From: an uncultured Clostridia bacterium
Lineage (GTDB): Bacteria > Bacillota > Clostridia > Christensenellales > Aristaeellaceae
Assembly: GCA_934631985.1 (NCBI GenBank)
Contig: CAKTYE010000024.1
Span: 1-32,884 of the forward strand
Direction of reading: 5' to 3'
Length of the DNA: 32,884 nucleotides
Of this stretch, positions 1 through 6,271 are shown piece after piece. The notes beneath the pieces were generated by a model, which saw nothing but the letters and a program-made list of their open reading frames with translations, was not told the DNA's origin and searched no databases. How positions within the stretch are numbered: the stretch's first letter is position 1; each line of letters begins with the position of its first letter. A program made the position numbers and the translations under genes.

Positions 1-302
1 AGCCCCGCGTAGGCGTAGCCCGTTTTCAGTGCGCAGGTGTGCGCGCCCTCAGGCTGGGTGGGGCAGTTGCTCCCCGTAATGGTGTCCACCGTGCCGTCGG
101 CAAACTCCGCCAGCACGGAGAACTCGTCTGTTTTTTTCGTCTGAATCGTGTACTGAATGGATACACTGGTGATCTTATATTTCAGCGAGGGCCAGCTTCC
201 GCTTTCCAGTACCATGCTGAACAGGGTATACGCGCCCGTAGGGTAGATGGTGCGCGTCCCCGTGCCGCCGCTGGTATATATAACTGTGCCTGTCTGTGCC
301 AT
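1..302 (-). CDS. Unrecognised protein, N-terminal part (runs off the window edge)
   Basis: A minus-strand reading frame is open from an ATG at 302 to the first base of the window, giving about 100 codons without a stop. An AAGGA-type ribosome binding site sits a few bases upstream of the ATG. The product begins MAQTGTVIYTSGGTGTR and is rich in Thr, Ser, Gly and aromatic residues. It has no signal peptide or membrane segment in the visible part, and it looks like alternating beta strands. I do not recognise the family. The composition would suit a phage-structural or surface beta-sandwich protein, but that is only a guess. The 3' part and all downstream context lie outside the window. Confidence 0.55.
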   Translation of the reverse strand, partial: MAQTGTVIYTSGGTGTRTIYPTGAYTLFSMVLESGSWPSLKYKITSVSIQYTIQTKKTDEFSVLAEFADGTVDTITGSNCPTQPEGAHTCALKTGYAYAG

Positions 303-700
303 AATTCGTCCTTTCTGTGCGCCAATAACCCCTCAGGCCCTGCCGGGCCAGCTCCCCTTTCGAGGTTAGCTATTCCGCAAGCGGAATAGCTAAGTCGCCT
401 GTGGCGACCTGCGCATTCAATCAAAGATTGAAAGCGCAGCCTGGGAGAGCCTTTCCAAGCGCCCTGCACCCAACGCCCAAAGCCTCCCCTTTCAGGGGAG
501 GCTTTGGGCGTGGAGGTGGGGTCACGACGCTCATGCTGGACAATGGTTCAGTTTGGGGAACCAAAGCAGCGAATTGTTTCCGCACCAAAAGGCTCCCTCC
601 GCAGAGGGATCTGTCAGACGTCAGGCTGACTGAGGATATTCTTCCCCGCTGGGGTTCCCTACACCATCATCGTTCACCAAGAAAATCTTCTCTCCCGCCC
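303..700. repeat. Gene-free stretch with stacked inverted repeats
   Basis: No convincing gene is present here. Four inverted repeats follow one another: 366-393 (13-nt arms, 2-nt centre), 394-408 (GTCGCC/GGCGAC), 409-439 (CTGCGC outer arms with TTCAATC/GATTGAA inner arms) and 474-510 (17-nt perfect arms around TTC). A further AAGGCTCCCTC...GGCTGACTGAGGA segment at about 588-636 resembles an intergenic repeat type common in gut Clostridia. That last resemblance is from memory and not verified. The array lies directly upstream of the minus-strand gene ending at the window edge and upstream of the znuC promoter on the other strand. Confidence 0.7.
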
Positions 701-701
701 C

Positions 702-730
702 TTGCCGCGGCTTGACAGACTTGTTACAAT
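702..730 (+). promoter_or_regulatory. Probable promoter of the metal ABC transporter operon
   Basis: A TTGCCG -35 (702-707), 17-base spacer and TACAAT -10 (725-730) lie 39 bases upstream of the znuC start. The short palindrome TTGTTACAA (721-729) overlaps the -10 and could be an operator, but it does not match a Zur or MntR consensus I know. A TTGACA at 712-717 is closer to the -35 consensus but has no good -10 at a proper distance. Confidence 0.5.
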
Positions 731-768
731 AAAAGCGATATTCTGTTTCGCCTGAAGGAGGCGCTTCC

Positions 769-1506
769 ATGGCTCATTCGTGTTCTCTATGTCATATTGA
801 CCTGAAAAACGTGTCCGTGGTTCGCGGCGGACAAACGCTGCTGAAGGACGTGTCCATGCACATCCACTGCGGACAATTGACCGTCCTGATCGGACAAAAC
901 GGCGCGGGCAAGACCACGCTGATCCGCGCACTGCTGGGGCAGCTGCCTCATGGCGGCGAGATCCATCACCTGGACGGTGAAGGCCGGGACATTCCGCATA
1001 TGCGCACGGGTTATGTTCCTCAGCATTTGGACTTCGATAAGGAAATGCCGCTGACGGTGGAGGACTTTCTTGCAGCGGCATTCTCCAAGCGGCCCGTGTG
1101 GACGGGTATTTCAAAAAAGACCCGCGCGGAGGTGCGTGAAGCGCTGGCGGCGGTGGAGGCGGAAAGCATCGCACAGCATCCGCTGGGGCGCTGCTCTGGC
1201 GGCGAGACGCAGCGCGTGCTGCTGGCGCTGGCGACCCATCCATCTCCTGATCTGCTGGTGCTGGACGAGCCTGTCTCCGGCGTGGATCAGAACGGCCTGA
1301 AGCTGTTTCTGGACACGGTGCTGCACCTGAAGGAGAAGCATCACATGGCGATCCTGCTGGTGAGCCACGACCTGCGGTTGGTGCGCCAGTATGCCGACCA
1401 TGTGGTGCTGCTGGATAAGACGGTGCTGACCCAGGGCAAGCCCGAGGATGTATTTGCCACGCCGGAATTTTCGGCGGTGTTCGGCACGGGAGAGGAGGAA
1501 GCCTGA
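769..1506 (+). CDS. znuC: Metal (Zn/Mn-type) ABC transporter, ATP-binding protein
   Basis: This 245-residue ABC ATPase powers uptake of a divalent metal through the permease encoded immediately downstream. It has Walker A GQNGAGKTT (residues 42-50), the Q-loop in YVPQHLDFD (82-90), signature SGGETQR (143-149), Walker B LLVLDEP (162-168) and the switch His in SHD (H200). Length and the pairing with an ABC-3 permease point to the ZnuC/MntB/AdcC group; the metal cannot be read from the sequence. The ATG at 769 has AAGGAGG 8 bases upstream. The stop TGA overlaps the permease ATG (TGATG), indicating translational coupling. The N-terminus contains an unusual SCSLCH stretch before the first beta strand. 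No substrate-binding protein gene is present in the window. Confidence 0.88.
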   Translation: MAHSCSLCHIDLKNVSVVRGGQTLLKDVSMHIHCGQLTVLIGQNGAGKTTLIRALLGQLPHGGEIHHLDGEGRDIPHMRTGYVPQHLDFDKEMPLTVEDFLAAAFSKRPVWTGISKKTRAEVREALAAVEAESIAQHPLGRCSGGETQRVLLALATHPSPDLLVLDEPVSGVDQNGLKLFLDTVLHLKEKHHMAILLVSHDLRLVRQYADHVVLLDKTVLTQGKPEDVFATPEFSAVFGTGEEEA

Positions 1507-2348
1507 TGGAAGGAATTTATGCTGTGATGAACGCAGTGCTGCCCCTGGACGCGCTGCAATTCAACTTTATGAAAAACGCCTTTCTGGCCATCCTGCTGCT
1601 GACCCCGCTGCTGGGCCTGCTGGGCACCATGGCGGTGCAGCAGCAAATGGCCTTCTTTTCGGATGCGCTGGGTCACAGTGCCCTGACGGGCATCGGCCTG
1701 GGCATTGTGCTGGGCATGCATGACGATCTGCTCAGTATGCTGATCTTCGGCATTGTGTGGGCCATCGCCATCAGCCGCATCAAGCAGACGGGAACGACCT
1801 CGGCGGACACCATCATCAGTGTGTTCTCCTCAACCAGCATCGCGCTGGGTCTGGTCATTCTGGCCCATGGCGGCGGCTTTGCCAAATATTCCACGCTGCT
1901 GATCGGCGATGTGCTGGCGGTCACGCCCCAGGACCTGTTGTATTTGCTGATTGCGCTGGTCTGCGGCGTGGCGCTCTGGGCGTTTATGTATAACGGGCTG
2001 CTGCTGACGGGCATCAATGCTTCGCTGGCACAGAGCCGCGGGGTGCGCACCAAGCTGACGGAATATGCCTTCGCGGTGCTGCTGGCGGTGGCGGTCATGC
2101 TGGCGATTCGCTGGGTGGGTGTGATGCTTATCAACGCGCTGCTGATCCTGCCCGCCGCTGCGGGGCGCAACCTTGCGAAAAACGCCCGCCAGCATGCGCT
2201 CATCAGCGTATTGATCGCACTGGTTTGCGGCATTGCGGGCCTGCTGAGCGCCTATTATTGGGATACCTCCGCCGGTGCGGCGATCGTGCTGTATGCCGCC
2301 GCGGCCTATGGCATTTCGCTGGGTGTGCGGACGCTGCGCAACCATTGA
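1506..2348 (+). CDS. znuB: Metal ABC transporter permease (ABC-3 family)
   Basis: This 280-residue integral membrane protein forms the transport channel for the ATPase encoded just upstream. It has about eight hydrophobic helices, beginning near residues 22-47. The family pattern is visible: FFSDALGHSALTGIGLG after the second helix, the conserved region around GVRTKLTEYAF, and the AIRWVGVMLINALLILPAAAGR segment near residues 200-222 that is typical of ABC-3 permeases. The start ATG overlaps the znuC stop, so the two are co-translated. The family includes ZnuB, MntC/PsaC and AdcB; zinc is the commonest substrate but manganese is possible. Confidence in the family is high and in the exact substrate low. 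Confidence 0.88.
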   Translation: MEGIYAVMNAVLPLDALQFNFMKNAFLAILLLTPLLGLLGTMAVQQQMAFFSDALGHSALTGIGLGIVLGMHDDLLSMLIFGIVWAIAISRIKQTGTTSADTIISVFSSTSIALGLVILAHGGGFAKYSTLLIGDVLAVTPQDLLYLLIALVCGVALWAFMYNGLLLTGINASLAQSRGVRTKLTEYAFAVLLAVAVMLAIRWVGVMLINALLILPAAAGRNLAKNARQHALISVLIALVCGIAGLLSAYYWDTSAGAAIVLYAAAAYGISLGVRTLRNH

Positions 2349-2401
2349 TTTCAAAGGAAGAAGCAAAACGACTGTTTATTGTATAAAAGGAGAAACGACT
2401 G

Positions 2402-2953
2402 ATGAAATGGATGATCGCTTCGGATATTCACGGTTCTGCCAAATGGTGCCGCGCAATGCTGGAGGCCTTTGACGCGGAGCAGGCGGATCGTCTGCTGCTG
2501 CTGGGCGACCTATTGTACCATGGCCCCCGCAACGACCTGCCCGAGGAATACGCCCCCAAGGAGGTGCTTGCCATGCTGAACGCCCGCCGGGAGCGCATTC
2601 TTGCCGTGCGCGGCAACTGCGACACCGAGGTGGATCAGATGGTGCTGACCTTCCCCATGATGGCGGATTATGCCGTGCTGCCGCTGGGCAAGCATCTGCT
2701 CTACGCTACGCATGGGCATCATTTCGGCGAGGATAACCCGCCGCCCTTCTGTGCGGGAGACGTGCTGCTGTGCGGTCACACCCATGTGCCGAAGTGTGCG
2801 GATCATGGCAAGTATTTCTATCTGAATCCCGGCTCGGTGTCCATTCCCAAGGAGGACAGCGCGCACGGCTATATGATTTGGGAGGACGATACGTTTACCT
2901 GGAAGAATCTGGTCGGCAGAGAGATCTACCGCCTGTGGCAAGTGGAGCAATAA
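2402..2953 (+). CDS. yfcE: YfcE/MJ0936-family metallophosphoesterase
   Basis: The 183-residue product is a small calcineurin-like phosphodiesterase. Metal-binding motifs run in order: SDIHG (residues 7-11), GDLLYHGPRND (about 36-46), GNCD (about 74-77), THGHH (about 104-108) and GHTHVP (about 123-128), followed by NPGSVSIPK, which is typical of the YfcE subgroup. The start at 2402 has AAGGAGA about 8 bases upstream. The gene lies 53 bases after the permease stop and 26 bases before the next gene, so it is probably part of the same transcript. Family members hydrolyse phosphodiesters in vitro with Mn2+, but the physiological substrate is generally unknown. Nothing in the context narrows it here. 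Confidence 0.9.
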   Translation: MKWMIASDIHGSAKWCRAMLEAFDAEQADRLLLLGDLLYHGPRNDLPEEYAPKEVLAMLNARRERILAVRGNCDTEVDQMVLTFPMMADYAVLPLGKHLLYATHGHHFGEDNPPPFCAGDVLLCGHTHVPKCADHGKYFYLNPGSVSIPKEDSAHGYMIWEDDTFTWKNLVGREIYRLWQVEQ

Positions 2954-2979
2954 TACGCAAAAGCGAAGGAGGAACAGCC

Positions 2980-3750
2980 ATGTCAGCGTTATTGGATGCA
3001 GTGATCGACCTGGTGCGCCAGGCAGGAGACATTGCCCGTGGAAAGGGTCTTTCGTCCCATGTGCATGTGAAGGGACGCAGCGACTTTGTGACGGATGCAG
3101 ACCTGACGGTAAGCAATTTCCTGATGGAGCGCCTGCCGAAGCTGCTTCCAGGCAGCACGGTGTTGAGCGAGGAAAAGGCGGATGAGGCCCGGGACGATGC
3201 GCCGCTGTTTATCATTGACCCCATTGACGGCACCACAAACCTGATGTACGGCATGAATCTGAGCGCCATTTCCTGCGGCCTGACGGTGGAGGGCCACCCG
3301 GTGCTGGGGGTGGTCTACAATCCCTTCACCAACGAGCTGTTCGCGGCGGAGAAGGGCGCAGGCGCGACGCTGAACGGCAAGCCCATCCATGTCTGCGAGG
3401 ATGACTGTCTGCATGACGCGCTGATTGGCCTGGAGGCCGGGCCTGCGACGCTGGATCAGCAGCGGCCTTTCTTTGACGCGCTGTTCGGCTTGCAGCAGCA
3501 GGTGCGCGCGCTGCGCATGACGGGTTCCGCTGCGCTGGATCTATGCTACATTGCCTGCGGTCGGCTGACGGGGGTGGCGTTCCATTACCTGTATCCGTGG
3601 GATTTTGCGGCGGGTTGGCTGATTTTGGAGGAAGCCGGCGGACGGCTGACTGCGCCCGCGAATGGGACGCCCTCGCTGAAGGGGCTGAATACGCCGCTGT
3701 TTGCGAGCAATGGGAAGATTCATGATGCGCTGATGGAAGCGTTTGCATGA
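2980..3750 (+). CDS. suhB: Inositol monophosphatase family protein
   Basis: The 256-residue product belongs to the Mg2+-dependent, lithium-sensitive phosphatase family (inositol monophosphatase, SuhB, CysQ and related). It has the acidic LSEEK (62-66), the signature DPIDGTTNL (80-88) and the second motif WDFAAGWLILEEAGG (207-221). The catalytic metal ligands Glu65, Asp80 and Asp83, and the Asp of WDFAAG, are present. I chose the ATG at 2980 because GAAGGAGG precedes it by about 6 bases; the frame is open further upstream inside yfcE without a better start. The substrate could be inositol-1-phosphate, another sugar phosphate or PAP. It ends the plus-strand run and is followed by a terminator at 3863-3916. 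Confidence 0.88.
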   Translation: MSALLDAVIDLVRQAGDIARGKGLSSHVHVKGRSDFVTDADLTVSNFLMERLPKLLPGSTVLSEEKADEARDDAPLFIIDPIDGTTNLMYGMNLSAISCGLTVEGHPVLGVVYNPFTNELFAAEKGAGATLNGKPIHVCEDDCLHDALIGLEAGPATLDQQRPFFDALFGLQQQVRALRMTGSAALDLCYIACGRLTGVAFHYLYPWDFAAGWLILEEAGGRLTAPANGTPSLKGLNTPLFASNGKIHDALMEAFA

Positions 3751-3754
3751 GATT

Positions 3755-3795
3755 TCGCACCTGCGGGTGCGACCAGGGCTTTCCGGTCGCCCTGG
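3755..3795. repeat. Two adjacent small hairpins
   Basis: TCGCACC/GGTGCGA (3755-3772) and CCAGGGC/GCCCTGG (3773-3795) form two back-to-back inverted repeats just after the suhB stop. No T-tract follows, so they are not simple intrinsic terminators. They may stabilise the 3' end of the transcript. Confidence 0.5.
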
Positions 3796-3854
3796 ACCTT
3801 CGGGCGGAATGCCTTAAGGGCTTTCCAATCGCGCTGGAAGTTCGAAATGGGGAG

Positions 3855-3916
3855 AATAAAAAGGGGAGGCGAGCTTCCCTTCAGCCAGATGGCTGGAAGG
3901 AAGCCGCCTCCCTTTT
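3855..3916. terminator. Bidirectional intrinsic terminator
   Basis: A long, slightly imperfect hairpin (GGGAGGC at 3864-3870 pairing with GCCTCCC at 3906-3912, and CTTCAGCC with GGCTGGAAG inside) is flanked by AAAAA on the left and TTTT on the right. It separates the convergent suhB (+) and BMP-family gene (-) and would stop transcription from both sides. Confidence 0.85.
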
Positions 3917-3932
3917 ATGATGCTTGGAAAGC

Positions 3933-4925
3933 TTACTGCGCGCGCACAGTGGGAACCTCGATCTCACCAGCGATGATCTTGGTCTTCACGTCCTCGACCT
4001 CAGCCTTCAGCTCGTCAGAAACCTGCTGGGTCATGGTGTCGTCGCCGTACACCACGTCGATGTAGCCGGTGGACATGTCAGCCGTCCAGACCGTGCCGCC
4101 CTTGAAGTAGGTGTCCATGTCGGCAACGGTGTCATAGATGGACTGACCAACCTGCTTCACCATGGAGCAGATGATCACATCGGGGTTGATGTACTTCTGG
4201 TCGCCGTCCACGCCGATGGCGTAGTTGCCGGTCTCAGCAGCAGCCTCGAACACGCCCTCGCCGGTCTTGCCAGCCACCTGGTACACGATGTCGCAGCCCA
4301 GGCCGTACAGCGCCAGCGCGCACTCCTTGCCCTTCGCCGGGTCTTCGAAGTCGTTGGCATACTGCTTTTCCACCACGCAGTCGGGGTTGGCGTACTTCGC
4401 GCCCGCTTCGTAGCCGACGATGAAGTCGTTGATGGTCTCGCTGTCCATGCCGCCCACAACGCCGACCTTGCCGGTCTGGCTCAGCTTGCCGGCGATGTAG
4501 CCCACCAGGAAGGAGCCTTCATTCTGGGCATACACCACGGACATTTCATTCGCCAGCTCGCCGTTCATCACGTTGTCGATGAACAGGAAGCTCTTCTCGG
4601 GCAGGGCTTCCGCCACGGTGGGCAGGCAATCGGCAAACTGCCAGCCAACAGCCGCGATTACGTCGCACACATCGGCGGCCTCGATCAGGCTGCTCTCGTA
4701 CAGGGAAGCATCTTCGCGGCACTCGATGACCTTGATCTCGGTGCCGTAGTCGGCCTTCAGCTTTTCAATACCCTCATTGGCGGAGTCGTAGAAAGAACGG
4801 TCGCCCAGGGTGCCAGCCACCACGATCGCGATGGAAGGCGTGGTCTTGCTCTCAGCCAGTACGGGCAGCGCCAGCATGCTCACGCACAGGGCCAGGGTCA
4901 ACAGTACCGCCAGGAACTTCTTCAT
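3933..4925 (-). CDS. BMP/PnrA-family ABC transporter substrate-binding protein
   Basis: The 330-residue product has an N-terminal signal peptide (MKKFLAVLLTLALCVSMLALPVLAES) and a periplasmic-binding-protein fold of the BMP/PnrA type. Homologues bind nucleosides, autoinducers or related small molecules for an ABC importer. Family features are TPSIAIVVAGTLGDRSFYDSA at the mature N-terminus, DVIAAVGWQF, YAQNEGSFLVGYIAG, KVGVVGGMD, and a conserved DIVYQVAGKTGEGVFEAA segment. No lipobox is present: the only Cys in the leader is preceded by Leu, so the protein appears to be cleaved by signal peptidase I rather than lipidated, which is unusual for this family in Bacillota. AGGAGGG precedes the ATG. 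No ABC ATPase or permease partner is adjacent. Confidence 0.85.
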   Translation of the reverse strand: MKKFLAVLLTLALCVSMLALPVLAESKTTPSIAIVVAGTLGDRSFYDSANEGIEKLKADYGTEIKVIECREDASLYESSLIEAADVCDVIAAVGWQFADCLPTVAEALPEKSFLFIDNVMNGELANEMSVVYAQNEGSFLVGYIAGKLSQTGKVGVVGGMDSETINDFIVGYEAGAKYANPDCVVEKQYANDFEDPAKGKECALALYGLGCDIVYQVAGKTGEGVFEAAAETGNYAIGVDGDQKYINPDVIICSMVKQVGQSIYDTVADMDTYFKGGTVWTADMSTGYIDVVYGDDTMTQQVSDELKAEVEDVKTKIIAGEIEVPTVRAQ

Positions 4926-5056
4926 AGGTTGTCCCTCCTGATTCTTTTCACCGTCACTCGGACGGCGGTTACATAAAGAATTTGATTTTCGTCTAGGAGA
5001 ATCCTGCTTGCAGGTCGAAGAAATACATGGAAATTTTTTCAGGAGGTTTTGCCGTG

Positions 5057-5668
5057 ATGAAGCTCCTATTTGTCAACGCCTGCATGCGCGGCCCGGAGGT
5101 CTCCCGCACCCATGCCCTGTGCCGTGCCTTTTTGGAGGAAGCGCAGCAGGCCGATCCGAACCTGTGTGTGATGGAACATGACCTGCTCCATATGGGCCTG
5201 CGCCCCATCGATGCAGCTGTGCTGCCGGAAAAGGAACGCCTTGCGGATGCGAAGAATTGGCAGGCGTCGTTGCTGCGCCCTGCCTGGGAGTTCGCTCATG
5301 CGGACGCGATCCTGATCGGTGCGCCGTATTGGGACCTGTCCTTCCCGTCTGCGCTGAAGATCTGGGTGGAGCATATGTATGTGCGCAATCTGACCTTCCG
5401 CTATGTGGACGGCGAGCCACAGGGGCTGGCCCATGGCAAGCGCGTGACGTACATCGCCACGGCAGGCAGTCCCATCGGGGAAAACGATTGGGGAACGGGC
5501 TACATCAAGGCCGTGATGAACCTGCTGGGCATTCCGGAATTTGAAAGCATCAGTGCCGAGGGCATCGACATTGACGGCTGGGATGCGGCGGGCATCCTGC
5601 GCAAGGCGGAAGCGAAGGCGCGGGAGGCGGGCCGCAGGCTGGGTGCATGGAGCCGCACCCAGGCGTAA
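5057..5668 (+). CDS. NAD(P)H:FMN / azoreductase-like flavodoxin-fold protein
   Basis: The 203-residue product matches the flavodoxin-like fold reductases (azoreductase AzoR and NAD(P)H:quinone reductase group), which pass electrons from NAD(P)H through bound FMN to quinones, azo compounds or small organics. It opens with a beta strand and phosphate-binding loop (MKLLFVNACMRGPEVSRT). It then shows ADAILIGAPYWDLSFPSALKIWVEHM, resembling the P-x-N/W-x-x-x-P-x-x-LK flavin contact, followed by LTFRY and ATAGSPI. AGGAGG at 5041-5046 is 10 bases from ATG 5057 and 7 from an in-frame GTG at 5054, so either could be used. It probably forms an operon with the membrane protein 33 bases downstream. The substrate is unknown. 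Confidence 0.8.
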   Translation: MKLLFVNACMRGPEVSRTHALCRAFLEEAQQADPNLCVMEHDLLHMGLRPIDAAVLPEKERLADAKNWQASLLRPAWEFAHADAILIGAPYWDLSFPSALKIWVEHMYVRNLTFRYVDGEPQGLAHGKRVTYIATAGSPIGENDWGTGYIKAVMNLLGIPEFESISAEGIDIDGWDAAGILRKAEAKAREAGRRLGAWSRTQA

Positions 5669-5701
5669 ACCACATGGAAACCTACGAAGGAGGAGAAACG
5701 T

Positions 5702-6196
5702 ATTCTGATCTTTTTCCAGCTTGTGCTGTACTGCTTGCTGTTTATCCTGTTGGTTAAGTGCGCGGCAAGGAACAACGGCGTTCACTGCATCTATTTTTAT
5801 CCCCCGGAATTTCTTGATGAAGCGCAGAAGCGCGGCATTGCGGACAAGGCCGCGGTAATGAAAAAGGGCAAGCGCTTCATTCTGCTGCTGTGCATTATCA
5901 TGCTGATCGCGCTGCTGGCGATCATCGCCGTCTGGAACCGGGTCACGGATTTCAAAACGGCTTATCTTCAGGCTGCACTGTTTCTGATCGGCATGAACTG
6001 GTTTGACGGCATTGTGGTGGATAAGCTGTGGGTGGGTCACAGCAAGCTGTGGGTCATTCGGGGCATGGAGGGCATTCCCTACACGAAGCCATGGAAGGCT
6101 GTGTTCATCAAGCGTGGAATCGCGACGGCGGCATACCTGGTCATTTCCCTTGCCGTTGCCGGGTTGGCGGTGCTGCTGGCACAGCTCTTTGTCTAA
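5702..6196 (+). CDS. Four-helix membrane protein of unknown function, probable non-ATG start
   Basis: I do not recognise a named family. The product has hydrophobic segments at the extreme N-terminus, in ILLLCIIMLIALLAIIAVW, around the LQAALFLIGMNW region and at the C-terminus (AAYLVISLAVAGLAVLLAQL). A conserved-looking loop, DGIVVDKLWVGHSKLWVI, lies between helices three and four. A strong AAGGAGG lies at 5687-5693. No ATG, GTG or TTG is at proper distance: the first GTG (5723) is 29 bases away and would cut the first helix. An ATT at 5702 (8 bases) or CTG at 5705 (11 bases) fits and restores a full helix, so I place the start there by inference. The gene probably shares a transcript with the upstream reductase. 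Confidence 0.7.
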   Translation: MLIFFQLVLYCLLFILLVKCAARNNGVHCIYFYPPEFLDEAQKRGIADKAAVMKKGKRFILLLCIIMLIALLAIIAVWNRVTDFKTAYLQAALFLIGMNWFDGIVVDKLWVGHSKLWVIRGMEGIPYTKPWKAVFIKRGIATAAYLVISLAVAGLAVLLAQLFV

Positions 6197-6210
6197 GAAA
6201 AGCATAGCAT

Positions 6211-6258
6211 AAAAGACCAGCGCTGCAAGGCTATCCGGTTCTGCGGCGCTGGTCTTTT
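6211..6258. terminator. Bidirectional intrinsic terminator
   Basis: Perfect 13-nt arms AAAAGACCAGCGC (6211-6223) and GCGCTGGTCTTTT (6246-6258) surround a 22-base loop. The A-run on one side and T-run on the other serve the convergent membrane protein gene (+) and glmS (-). Confidence 0.9.
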
Positions 6259-6271
6259 ATTGTATGAAGGC

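Noticed and set aside
366..510. CRISPR-like array
   Set aside because: The four inverted repeats have unrelated arms and no regular spacing, so there is no direct repeat with spacers.
401..715. Plus-strand frame of 104 codons before znuC
   Set aside because: It lies across inverted repeats and the promoter region, has no ribosome binding site and no recognisable sequence.
712..717. TTGACA as the znuC -35 element
   Set aside because: No acceptable -10 lies 16-18 bases downstream; TTGCCG with TACAAT at 17 bases fits better.
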